Of a stretch of DNA of 64,000 bases, positions 17,179 to 24,309 are shown piece after piece. The notes under the pieces are model-generated. The model did no database searches. It saw only the letters and a program-made list of their open reading frames with translations, and had not been told where the DNA came from. The translations under genes and the position numbers were made by a program. The DNA comes from Alkaliphilus peptidifermentans DSM 18978 (lineage in GTDB: Bacteria > Bacillota > Clostridia > Peptostreptococcales > Natronincolaceae). Numbering within the stretch: position 1 is the first letter of the stretch; each line of letters starts with the position of its first letter. The stretch lies in NCBI RefSeq assembly GCF_900101495.1, contig NZ_FMUS01000011.1:1-64000 (forward strand). Direction: 5' to 3'.

Positions 17179-17808
17179 TTACTTTATAGAATCCATTAGT
17201 TCAAAGAAATATTTGGGTTCATGAGTTTTATACACATTATACCACGACTGTAATGTTTCTGGCTTTAAAACATCTAAAACTTTCAACACCTGCATCGTAA
17301 ATTCTAGTGGAGCTATTCCAGATGCAGTAACTAAGTTTTCATCTATTACTGATGGCTCGAATTTATAATATTTTTTACCTGTATAATTTGGAACTACCAT
17401 TTTAAGAAATCCCAAGTCATTGCTTGTGTGATTTCGAGAATCTAGTAACCCCTTCTTTGCAAGGCCTAATGTTGCACCACAAATTGCTGCAACTACAGTT
17501 CCTTGCAACAAAGCTTTTTCAGTTTTTTCCAATACAGTATCATGAATTGATTCTGTCCATGTAAATCCACCTGGTAGAATCAAAACATCTGTGGTTTCAA
17601 GATTACACTCATCAAGAGAAATTTCCGGTATTACTTTTAATCCTCCCATTGTAGTAATAGGATTTCTATCACTTCCAACTGTAATCACTGTTAAAGGCTG
17701 CAATCCTTTCTTAAAATATCTCCCTGAGTTTAGTTCAGCCGTCAAATAACCTATTTCCCAGTCTGACATTGTGTTAAAAACATAAAGATACACTTTTTTT
17801 CTGTTCAT
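17179..17808 (-). CDS. DJ-1/PfpI-family protein
   Basis: 209 aa. Class I glutamine amidotransferase-like fold: D-V-L-I-L-P-G-G near residue 80, nucleophile elbow V-A-A-I-C-G-A-T-L-G-L (Cys about 109), and VTASGIAPLEFTMQVLKVL. Resembles the DJ-1/PfpI group YoaZ/YdeA of Bacillus, linked to stress protection, glyoxalase or protease-like activity that is not settled. It lies downstream of the WYL regulator gene but a strong terminator stands between them, so it has its own promoter. Confidence 0.8.
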   Translation of the reverse strand: MNRKKVYLYVFNTMSDWEIGYLTAELNSGRYFKKGLQPLTVITVGSDRNPITTMGGLKVIPEISLDECNLETTDVLILPGGFTWTESIHDTVLEKTEKALLQGTVVAAICGATLGLAKKGLLDSRNHTSNDLGFLKMVVPNYTGKKYYKFEPSVIDENLVTASGIAPLEFTMQVLKVLDVLKPETLQSWYNVYKTHEPKYFFELMDSIK

Positions 17809-17883
17809 ATATATACTCTCCTTCTATAATTAATTGATACAATTTATTTAAAACAGCATTCCTGTTTATAATCCTAATTATAA

Positions 17884-17920
17884 AACAACTTCACTGACAG
17901 CTTCGGTCAGTGAAGTTGTT
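17884..17920 (-). terminator. Strong terminator after WYL regulator gene
   Basis: 15-bp perfect stem AACAACTTCACTGAC / GTCAGTGAAGTTGTT, 7-nt loop, TTTTAT on the minus side. The regulator's stop codon lies in the stem. Confidence 0.85.
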
Positions 17921-18881
17921 AAACTTGATAATATTTTATTAATTCTGCTAGAACTTCAACAATTCTTTGCTTTAAACTTAATGGTTCAATTACTTGAACA
18001 GATTTCCCATAAGGTAAAAGTAAATACGGTACGTACTTATGAATTATTTCCTCTTGAAGTAGAAATATAACTTTATCTGAAGTTCGTTCTTTAAACTGAT
18101 GTCCCAAAAACCAATGCTGACATAAGTTATCCAACGCACTTGTCTTACCACCGACCACTAATTTCATAAGCTCTTTTTCATCTTCTACTGCTGGCACTAG
18201 TTTTTCCATAAAATTTTTACCTGCTGAAAAACCTTTTGGACGATTAAACTTGATTTCTGTTTCCTTAATATTTGTAATTCGGTCTACTCTAAAACAACGG
18301 ATTTCATTTCTAGTATGACAAAATGCAATAATATACCACTTATTATTCCAGTAAACTATTCCATATGGGTCAACAATCCTACACTTTGATTGAGCTTCTT
18401 GGCTTGTATGATACTCAATTTCTATAGATACTTCATTGATTACATTCTTATCCAGTTTCCTCAACACTACCTCTATAGCTGACTTTCCAACCGAACTTAT
18501 TACTTCAAGTCCTTCTAAATGTCGCTTCAATACTCTTTCCTGCTCTTGATTTGAATACATTTTTAGTTTCGATGTTGCTCTGTTTAGTTCCTCACCAAAA
18601 AAGTATCCCGCTTCTTTTGCAAAAACAGCGGCCTGAAGCAGTGCAGTTTGCTCCTCAACATCAAAGAAGAGCGGAGTTTCAATAAAATTATTCAATAAGG
18701 TGTACCCTCCATTATGACCTGTATCAGATATAATAGGTACACCGCTAGCTGAAAGTTTATCAATATAACGGTATACAGTCCTTATATTAATCTCTAGCTT
18801 TTCAGCTATTTGCTTTGCAGTAATTTTTCTACCAGACTTAAGCATCCATAGAATCGCCATCATATTATCAATTTTTGTCAT
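17919..18881 (-). CDS. YafY-type HTH + WYL-domain transcriptional regulator
   Basis: 320 aa. N-terminal HTH_11 (AKQIAEKLEINIRTVYRYID, residues 22-41; then GVPIISDTGHNGGYTL), central WYL domain (I-E-Y-H-T..., IVDPYGIVYWNNKWYIIAFC, IRCFRVDRI) and C-terminal WCX region. WYL domains sense nucleic-acid or other ligands and are common in phage-defence and stress loci; here no defence gene is adjacent. It shares the block between copies E and D with the DJ-1 gene, the natural target candidate. Confidence 0.85.
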   Translation of the reverse strand: MTKIDNMMAILWMLKSGRKITAKQIAEKLEINIRTVYRYIDKLSASGVPIISDTGHNGGYTLLNNFIETPLFFDVEEQTALLQAAVFAKEAGYFFGEELNRATSKLKMYSNQEQERVLKRHLEGLEVISSVGKSAIEVVLRKLDKNVINEVSIEIEYHTSQEAQSKCRIVDPYGIVYWNNKWYIIAFCHTRNEIRCFRVDRITNIKETEIKFNRPKGFSAGKNFMEKLVPAVEDEKELMKLVVGGKTSALDNLCQHWFLGHQFKERTSDKVIFLLQEEIIHKYVPYLLLPYGKSVQVIEPLSLKQRIVEVLAELIKYYQV

Positions 18882-19056
18882 ATTTCACTTCCTTTCTATT
18901 CTTCTTAAGAAAATTTTTCTTCGGAAGGACTTAACAATCTATCCAATTCTACTTCCATTAAACCCCAGAGATTTAGCAAATGGGGCCGGTCCTTGCTAGC
19001 CTACTAATTGGATTTGATTATTACTATGTTTATTGCTTTGTAATACTTATATTTAA

Positions 19057-19087
19057 GTTATAGTACGGTCTCTAAACCGTATCATAA
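19057..19087. repeat. Palindrome containing the ACCGTATCATAA motif in opposite orientation
   Basis: GTTATAGTACGGT / ACCGTATCATAAC form a near-perfect 13-bp inverted repeat with a CTCTAA loop. The right arm equals the rlmH motif but on the plus strand, opposite to all other copies. It lies 120 bp inside copy E. Confidence 0.55.
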
Positions 19088-19103
19088 CTCAAATAAACTC
19101 CCC

Positions 19104-19149
19104 TCAGCATATAACCTTATTTTCCTTACTTCATATAAGTTAATAATTA
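19104..19149 (-). repeat. Subterminal repeat shared with the block at 22.5 kb
   Basis: Minus strand TAATTATTAACTTATATGAAG lies 54 bp inside copy E; the same sequence lies 53-54 bp inside copy G at 22528-22573. Similarity extends about 45 bp (gapless, roughly five-sixths identical by eye). Confidence 0.65.
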
Positions 19150-19202
19150 AAAATTAAATATATAAATCCTTTTTTATCCCAGTATTTATAAGACTTTCAA
19201 TT

Positions 19203-19310
19203 AAAAACCGCCCTCATTTATGGTACGGTTCACCGTACCGGTGTACTGGCGGTTTTATATTGTCAAAACAAATGAGTCGTTGGATCGGTCCCCTCGACTC
19301 ACATTCAAAA
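19203..19310 (-). repeat. Palindromic att-like repeat with shared cassette end (copy E)
   Basis: AAAACCGCC / GGCGGTTTT outer arms and GGTACGGT / ACCGTACC inner arms, both perfect. The minus strand encodes GGT-GAA-CCG-TAC-CAT-AAA-TGA, the rlmH terminus with a synonymous Tyr codon. 19260-19303 repeats the flank of copy D (TGTCAAAACAAATGAGTCGT, then GATCGGTCCCCTCGACTCAC). Confidence 0.9.
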
Positions 19311-19315
19311 GCAGA

Positions 19316-19365
19316 GTCAATAAGCACCGCCCCTTATAATGACTCTACTTGTCTCTTTATTGACT
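19316..19365 (-). terminator. Possible terminator after serine hydrolase gene
   Basis: Inverted repeat AGTCAATAA / TTATTGACT with a ~32-nt inner part, 30 bp past the stop. No clear T-run; weak call. Confidence 0.3.
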
Positions 19366-19396
19366 TATTTTAAGTCAAGTTTCATGTAAATAATTA

Positions 19397-20473
19397 TTAA
19401 AGATTGGAATTCATTATAATGTCGTGTATACTCCATCCTAACGAACCTGCACACCATCCTTGATTAGCTAATAGCACCACATCTAAATCAATGCTAGGAT
19501 AATAATATAGTCTACAACTAACTCCGTATTCTTCCCCAGTATGACCACATCGAACTATCTCCTTGCTTTCTTTATTTAATATGAATTCATTTCCATAGCC
19601 ATACATCCATATGTAACCCCTTGGCGTATCATCATATTCCAGAACCTTTGGCATAAACATCCCCTTTGACATTTTTTCACCAAGTAATTCATTATTTCTT
19701 AATGCTTTTATAAACTTTATTAGGTCCTCAGCACTTGAGGTAGCTCCCCCATCTGAAGCGGCATCAGGTGTTGTTATGTAAATGTTCTTTTTCCAGCCTA
19801 TAATTTTTTCGTCACCATCTAATATAGCTTCATAACCTTCAGCCACTAACTCATCTACACCGTCTAAAGAAAGAAAATCTGAATCATTCATATTTATCTT
19901 TGAGAATATATATTCTCTAATATAATCAAAATAGGTTAAGCCTGATGCTTTTTCTATTATAAGACCCAATAATATATATCCTGCACCACTATAATGGTAT
20001 TTTTCATTAACCTTACTAACTGGTTCTTTATACATAAATAGCTCTAAATAATCTTCTAGTTTACGCATTTTATAGATTGGGATACTAGACCAAAGCTTTT
20101 CCCACTCTTCACCACCTAGATCTTCATCAAAATAATCCCCGATACCAGAGGTATGTGTAAGTAAACTTTCAACTGTTACATCTTTTGGAATTTTAGTATT
20201 TTCAAGGTTTAAATATTCAACAGCTTTAGTATTAAAAGATAACTTTTCAGCTTCAATTAATTGAAGAATGCCTACTGCTGTGAACATTTTAGATATTGAT
20301 GCAATTCTAAAGCGAGTTTTCAATGTGTTATTTATTCTCCAAGTTCTATTTGCATATCCATAGGCTCCCGAAAAAATTTCTTCATTTTCTTTTTTAAATA
20401 ATACAACACCTGAAAACTGGTTTTTATCCACCTTTTCAGAAATCAATTTATTAATCTGTTCGCATAATTTCAT
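19397..20473 (-). CDS. Beta-lactamase-fold serine hydrolase
   Basis: 358 aa from ATG 20473 (MKLCEQINKLISEKVDKNQF), chosen for the GGGGG site just upstream; a longer frame from 20575 lacks one. Class C beta-lactamase/DD-peptidase fold: S-x-x-K motif in FRIASISKMFTAVG (about residue 62), Tyr motif Y-H-Y-S-G-A-G-Y (Y-S-G instead of Y-S-N), and H-T-G in RCGHTGEEYG. No signal peptide, so cytoplasmic and more likely an esterase or peptidase than a true beta-lactamase. Single gene between copies F and E. Confidence 0.85.
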   Translation of the reverse strand: MKLCEQINKLISEKVDKNQFSGVVLFKKENEEIFSGAYGYANRTWRINNTLKTRFRIASISKMFTAVGILQLIEAEKLSFNTKAVEYLNLENTKIPKDVTVESLLTHTSGIGDYFDEDLGGEEWEKLWSSIPIYKMRKLEDYLELFMYKEPVSKVNEKYHYSGAGYILLGLIIEKASGLTYFDYIREYIFSKINMNDSDFLSLDGVDELVAEGYEAILDGDEKIIGWKKNIYITTPDAASDGGATSSAEDLIKFIKALRNNELLGEKMSKGMFMPKVLEYDDTPRGYIWMYGYGNEFILNKESKEIVRCGHTGEEYGVSCRLYYYPSIDLDVVLLANQGWCAGSLGWSIHDIIMNSNL

Positions 20474-20633
20474 AATCATCCCCCTTAACCCGCAATATGA
20501 AAATGATACCATATTAATACATCTTTGTATGCTTAAATATTGAAATAACATTACGATTTTATAAATTTTTAACACATAGTTATTGCATGTTTGCTAAGTA
20601 AGTCATATCCTAGTAATATTGATACTTCACAAG

Positions 20634-20689
20634 AAAACCACCTTCATTTATGGTACGGTTCACCGTATCGTTGTAACTGCGGTTTTTTA
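20634..20689 (-). repeat. Palindromic att-like repeat (copy F)
   Basis: Left half encodes G-E-P-Y-H-K-stop on the minus strand (Tyr TAC). Inner arms GGTACGGT / ACCGTATC (one G-T pair). Right arm TTGTAACTGCGGTTTTTT ends in a T6 run, giving a terminator shape for plus-strand transcription. Confidence 0.85.
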
Positions 20690-20779
20690 CCAGAAATATA
20701 TCTACCTTGGAAAAAAACAGATTATACCATGGGTTTAATTGTGTCAACATCCCAGTCACCTTGTCACAAGTACGACAAA

Positions 20780-20810
20780 AACCCAACAATAAACTGTTCA
20801 ATGTTGGGTT
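20780..20810 (+). terminator. Hairpin downstream of copy F
   Basis: AACCCAACA / TGTTGGGTT stem; T-run short (TTTC). Lies between copy F and the PPOX remnant; minus-side flank TTTTGTCG also fits termination of the leftward transcript. Confidence 0.45.
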
Positions 20811-20849
20811 TCAGAAAACTAAGTTAGAAACTGATTATTCTTTACGGAT

Positions 20850-21243
20850 TTATTTCGCCGTTTTATTGATAAAATCAATTTCATACTGGCTTTCACCGTA
20901 TTTTCTTTCGTTGTCAGTAATAGTACCCTCTGTGAGGACGATACGCAGAACGATTGAGTTCGGATTGTATTCGTCGCCAACTTCATCGAACCAGTTGAAG
21001 ATTTTTTAAATTTGGATCTGATTTCCGCATTCTTCTCGTCCTTGACTCAACCTAGATTTTCAGCCGTGCCATGGAAAGCATACCAGCGACGGAAACCTCG
21101 TTGTTCTTCTCAATTTGTAGCATTTTATTTTTTTGGCATCTGTAGAAATATAAAATACGCCTTCTTCATAATAAGCGCATACCATACGGACAGCAGGACG
21201 AGGATTACCTTCAGTGTTCGGGTATAGTTATATTATTTTTCAT
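20850..21243 (-). pseudogene. Pyridoxamine-phosphate-oxidase-like (PPOX-class) flavoprotein, degraded
   Basis: Reading the minus strand in shifting frames: EGNPRPAVRMVCAYYEEGVF, STDAKKNKMLQIEKNNEVSV, then WYAFHGTAENLG-stop-VKDEKNAEI, then IFNWFDEVGDEYNPNSIVLR and ESQYEIDFINKTAK-stop. This order fits a complete ~140-aa PPOX-family FMN-binding protein. At least two frameshifts and a Trp-to-TGA stop inactivate it. Its base composition is more GC-rich than the flanks. It lies downstream of the MerR gene in the same block. Confidence 0.7.
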
Positions 21244-21299
21244 GCTGTAATTATAGTCAAATTGTAATATGTAATCTGCCTTACCCTTCGAACTTATTC

Positions 21300-22307
21300 T
21301 TAACCCTTCTCCTTAATGGGAAACAATAAATCAAGCTGTAAATCTTCCATATTACTGCCCTTTTGTACAAGATTATAAAAGTTCAACGTTTCTTCAAATC
21401 CTTGTCCTGCAACGGTTTCCGGCGATACCCATCGAGGAGAACCCCAATCGTTATCATACTTATCACTTGCATTAACCCATTCTTTAAGCCACCGCCAGTC
21501 CGAAAAATCCCACGCTCGGAGTACATGAGCGGCATATAATCCACCGCTGAAATCTCGTTTCACGAGTGGTGACGGTATTTCCATATCGTCGGGAACAGAT
21601 ACCCATACTTCATAAACCTGCGAGTTTTCACCAATTCCTGTTGCTCCCCCAGAACAGTCAAAACCAAAGCTTCGCGCATCAGGTTTTATTTTTAATAAAC
21701 CGCTTTCATTTGTAAATCTACTTATCATATCTAATGCTTTACCTTCACAGCCCTCTCCCGAAGCGTAAGCAGCGGCTATGGTCATAGGTGGCAAATAGAC
21801 AATGCGGACATCTTTGTCCTCCAGTTTGTTTAAATTTTCACTTGCTTTGTTTAATTCTTTCATTGATAAATCCTCCTTCGTTTCTTTAATTTGGTTGTCA
21901 GAAAAAGAAAGAGAGTTTATAACAGAAAACAGTACTTCGTCACCGAGTAATTTCAAATTTACATCGGCTTTTTCATTTATTTCCTCCGCAAAACGTGTCA
22001 ATATAGATTTAACGGTAGACAGTGCTATGATTTCATTATCAAGCTGATTTATATTTTGCCTGAAAATCTCAACAATTTGAACTGCATCAGAATTATTAAG
22101 TATACTTATTATTTGCTTCACAGGGACACGTAATTTGCGTAAGATTATTATTTGTCGTAAACGAATTACGGCACTTTCGTCATAAACCCGATATGCATAA
22201 TCGTCTTTCCGTAGGCTTTCTATTAACCCCACTTGCTCATAATAACGCAACATTCTTGCAGAAATTCCGTAATCCTTAGACACTTGACCGATTTTTTGAA
22301 GTTCCAT
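21300..22307 (-). CDS. MerR-family regulator with C-terminal GyrI-like effector domain
   Basis: 335 aa. MerR winged helix at residues 4-72 (KIGQVSKDYGISARMLRYYE, YRVYDESAVIRLRQIIILRK), coiled-coil dimerisation helix about 80-120, and a C-terminal GyrI/SOUL-type ligand domain (RIVYLPPMTIAAAY; VYEVWVSVPDD; WLKEWVNASDKYDNDWGSPR). Such regulators bind hydrophobic cations or drugs. Its own promoter has the distorted 19-bp spacer with an inner dyad that MerR proteins untwist, so autoregulation is likely. Main gene between copies G and F. Confidence 0.85.
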   Translation of the reverse strand: MELQKIGQVSKDYGISARMLRYYEQVGLIESLRKDDYAYRVYDESAVIRLRQIIILRKLRVPVKQIISILNNSDAVQIVEIFRQNINQLDNEIIALSTVKSILTRFAEEINEKADVNLKLLGDEVLFSVINSLSFSDNQIKETKEDLSMKELNKASENLNKLEDKDVRIVYLPPMTIAAAYASGEGCEGKALDMISRFTNESGLLKIKPDARSFGFDCSGGATGIGENSQVYEVWVSVPDDMEIPSPLVKRDFSGGLYAAHVLRAWDFSDWRWLKEWVNASDKYDNDWGSPRWVSPETVAGQGFEETLNFYNLVQKGSNMEDLQLDLLFPIKEKG

Positions 22308-22337
22308 GTTATACCTCTTTTCTTTTAACTATGTTTA

Positions 22338-22368
22338 AGTATAAAGTACGACACGGTGTCAGAGTCAA
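22338..22368 (-). promoter_or_regulatory. MerR-type promoter with 19-bp spacer
   Basis: On the minus strand TTGACT (-35, 22363-22368) and TATACT (-10, 22338-22343) are 19 bp apart; the spacer holds the perfect dyad GACACCGTGTC. Long spacer plus central dyad is the hallmark of MerR-activated promoters. It lies 31 bp upstream of the MerR gene start. Confidence 0.8.
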
Positions 22369-22527
22369 GGTGTTTTATAAAACATTTTATCAAATACGGA
22401 TTATATAAAGTATCAAACTCTCCCGCACTCAACACGGAATTTTACTATACTGATATAATTATACCTTACGAGTATCCTGTTGCATTATGATGAAATGTTG
22501 AAGGCGTACGATAACCCAAACAAGTTC

Positions 22528-22573
22528 GTAATATCATATAATCTCATTTTTCTGCTTAATATAAGTTAATAAT
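22528..22573 (-). repeat. Subterminal repeat shared with the block at 19.1 kb
   Basis: Minus strand TAATTATTAACTTATATTAAG lies 53-54 bp inside copy G. Partner of 19104-19149 at the same distance from copy E. Confidence 0.65.
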
Positions 22574-22626
22574 TAGAGAGTAATAAAACACATTGTCTTG
22601 TGTCTTAGTTTTTTTCAATGCTTTTA

Positions 22627-22685
22627 CAAAAACCGCAGTCATTTATGATACGGTTCACCGTATCGCTGAATTGGCGGTTTTTTAT
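22627..22685 (-). repeat. Palindromic att-like repeat (copy G)
   Basis: AAAAACCGCAGTCATTTATG, then the perfect inner palindrome GATACGGT-TC-ACCGTATC, then GCTGAATTGGCGGTTTTTT. The left 29 bp equal the 3' end of rlmH without a mismatch (G-E-P-Y-H-K-stop on the minus strand). Nearest copy to rlmH. A further hairpin GGGACA...TGTCCC follows at 22727-22745, before the kinase gene's stop. Confidence 0.9.
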
Positions 22686-22774
22686 CCAGTTTAAGTAATG
22701 GTTCTGTTAAAATAATTTATCTATCTTGGGACAACGTACCTGTCCCCTCGTCCCTGTTTTTAAAGCCCCATTAA

Positions 22775-23683
22775 CTAAACTAATTGTTCTAGTACATCTA
22801 CCGCCTGTTTATAGAAATCATATGCATTATTTCTAGCCCAAGAACAAATTTCTAAACATAATGATATCAAATAATACTTATGCTTGTTCTCAAAGTCTTC
22901 ACTCAAATCTAAGTTTTTACGATATCCAGAAATGAAAAGATTAATATCTTTGTTAAAGTAATTTTTTAATACCATTTTTGTTAAGTCAGATTCTGGATCA
23001 CTTGGATAACTCAACTCAAAATCAATAATACCAACAATTTTTATATCATTTCCTGACCTATCTACCAAAATATTTCTATCACTAAAATCATTATGACATA
23101 GACTAAACATATTTACAGATGATAAAGCATCTTCAAGATCGACCATCTTTGAATACCCTAATTTAAATAAATTATTTTCTGGATAATTTTGTGATAATAG
23201 TTCATTTCCTCTTCTTCTATTTTTTTCTGTTTCAAAATCTTCAAAGGTCAACCAAGATCTTTTATTCTTCATATTTTCGTCCCATTCACCAAAGCGGTGT
23301 GCTTTACTTATTTGATGAAAGTTGGATAATACATGACCCATATCATAAACTATCTTTTTATGTTGACTTCGAGTAATTTCATTAACTATTTGTGATAGCG
23401 TAATTCCTTCTAACTTACTCATTATTATCCAACATAAGCTATCTTCAAATATCCCATAATCAATTAATTTAGGAATATTAACTTCTTTATTCTTTAAAAA
23501 TTTTAATGATGCTACTTCAGCTTCCCATCGTCTTTTATCACTATATATCTTTAATACTTGATCTGTATTAGGTATGAAATACACATTATTTCTTTCAAGC
23601 TCCTTATGACCTATATTACTCATATCAATTTTTATATTAAAATAATAAATAATAAATCTCTGAAATAAATCGTTGCTAATCAC
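22775..23683 (-). CDS. Aminoglycoside-phosphotransferase / choline-kinase-like protein
   Basis: 302 aa, protein-kinase-like fold. N-lobe: VLKIYSDKRRWEAEVASLKF with the ATP-binding Lys; hinge WIIMSKLEGITLSQI; catalytic Brenner motif L-C-H-N-D-F-S-D-R-N-I-L-V (about 213-225) and metal-binding I-I-D-F-E-L-S. This identifies the APH/HSK2 superfamily, which phosphorylates aminoglycosides, macrolides, choline or homoserine; the substrate here is open. Only gene between rlmH and copy G, so the youngest insertion under the cassette model. Confidence 0.8.
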   Translation of the reverse strand: MISNDLFQRFIIYYFNIKIDMSNIGHKELERNNVYFIPNTDQVLKIYSDKRRWEAEVASLKFLKNKEVNIPKLIDYGIFEDSLCWIIMSKLEGITLSQIVNEITRSQHKKIVYDMGHVLSNFHQISKAHRFGEWDENMKNKRSWLTFEDFETEKNRRRGNELLSQNYPENNLFKLGYSKMVDLEDALSSVNMFSLCHNDFSDRNILVDRSGNDIKIVGIIDFELSYPSDPESDLTKMVLKNYFNKDINLFISGYRKNLDLSEDFENKHKYYLISLCLEICSWARNNAYDFYKQAVDVLEQLV

Positions 23684-23746
23684 CGAGTCTCACCTCATTT
23701 TTTAAATTTTATTTGGAAATACTTATGTTCATTAATGCATACAAAG

Positions 23747-23777
23747 GAACCGCAGTCATTTATGATACGGTTCACCC
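23747..23777 (-). other. attB-like site: 3' end of rlmH
   Basis: Minus strand GGTGAACCGTATCATAAATG, then ACTGCGGTTCC. The coding end of rlmH plus about ten bases is the parent of the repeat family. It contains TATCATAA, as does the SCCmec insertion site at the end of staphylococcal rlmH. Confidence 0.75.
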
Positions 23778-24235
23778 TTAATAATCCGAAATCCCCTATA
23801 AACCTGCTCTAGTAATATCAGCCTCATCAGCTGATGGGGAAATGTCATTGGTGAAAAGGATAGCTTAAAGTCAGCTCTTTTAAGCAGAATATCGGCTACC
23901 CCCAATGACCCCCCTATAATAAATACTATTTGACTATTTCCACTTACACCTAGGTCTTGAAGTTTGTTTGCTAAATCCTCTGATGATATCATTTTCCCCT
24001 TAATATCAAGCACAATTACGTACATACCGTCCTTTATGTGTTTAAAAATACCCTCTGCTTCTTTATCCTTAATCATTTTAATTTCAGTATCACTTAAGTT
24101 CTCTGGTGCCTTTTCATCTGCTACTTCAATTATATTTAATTTACAGTATCTTGTTAATCTTTTGCTATATTCATCAACTCCAGCCTTCAAATATTTTTCT
24201 TTTAATCTTCCTACCGAAATAATAGTAATATTCAT
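23756..24235 (-). CDS. rlmH: 23S rRNA pseudouridine-1915 N3-methyltransferase RlmH
   Basis: 159 aa from ATG 24235 ([20 protein letters not shown]), the usual RlmH length, with TGGAGG upstream. SPOUT methyltransferase: F-I-I-G-G-S-L-G-V near 105 and [21 protein letters not shown]-terminus [10 protein letters not shown] as in staphylococcal OrfX. It methylates pseudouridine 1915 in 23S rRNA helix 69 using S-adenosylmethionine. Its last codons form the repeated att-like sequence, so the protein end is unchanged by insertions downstream. A relic of an rlmH 5' end is at 61679-61759. Confidence 0.95.
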   Translation of the reverse strand: MNITIISVGRLKEKYLKAGVDEYSKRLTRYCKLNIIEVADEKAPENLSDTEIKMIKDKEAEGIFKHIKDGMYVIVLDIKGKMISSEDLANKLQDLGVSGNSQIVFIIGGSLGVADILLKRADFKLSFSPMTFPHQLMRLILLEQVYRGFRIIKGEPYHK

Positions 24236-24309
24236 TAATAAAACCTCCATCTAGATTTATCAATGTCTAGATTTTATCATATATTTTCATTTAATAATGG
24301 CAGAGTTTC

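Larger units (their letters stand above)
6011..23777 (-). mobile_element. Putative tandem SCC-like cassette array anchored at rlmH
   Basis: Eight same-orientation repeats of the rlmH terminus divide 17.7 kb into blocks: kinase (22686-23746), MerR + PPOX relic (20690-22626), serine hydrolase (19260-20633), WYL + DJ-1 (17041-19202), RCC1/ATP-grasp/hydrolase (12888-16983), sigma, flavin-enzyme and anti-sigma genes (6849-12833), and outer debris. Site-specific insertion at rlmH is established for SCC elements through large serine recombinases. No recombinase gene occurs here, so movement would need enzymes in trans, or the array is a relic. Array status is inference from repeat order, orientation and shared block ends. 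Confidence 0.6.

Noticed and set aside
20610-20801. 63-codon minus-strand ORF across copy F
   Set aside because: The frame is created by the repeat and hairpin sequence and has no ribosome site.
12834-22685. CRISPR array
   Set aside because: Repeats are kilobases apart with genes between them, and there are no cas genes.
6011-23777. REP/BIME elements dependent on a RAYT transposase, or integron attC sites
   Set aside because: The repeats match the coding end of rlmH, keep one orientation downstream of it and have shared flanks; no Y1 transposase or IntI-like integrase is present. REP-like spread remains the main alternative.
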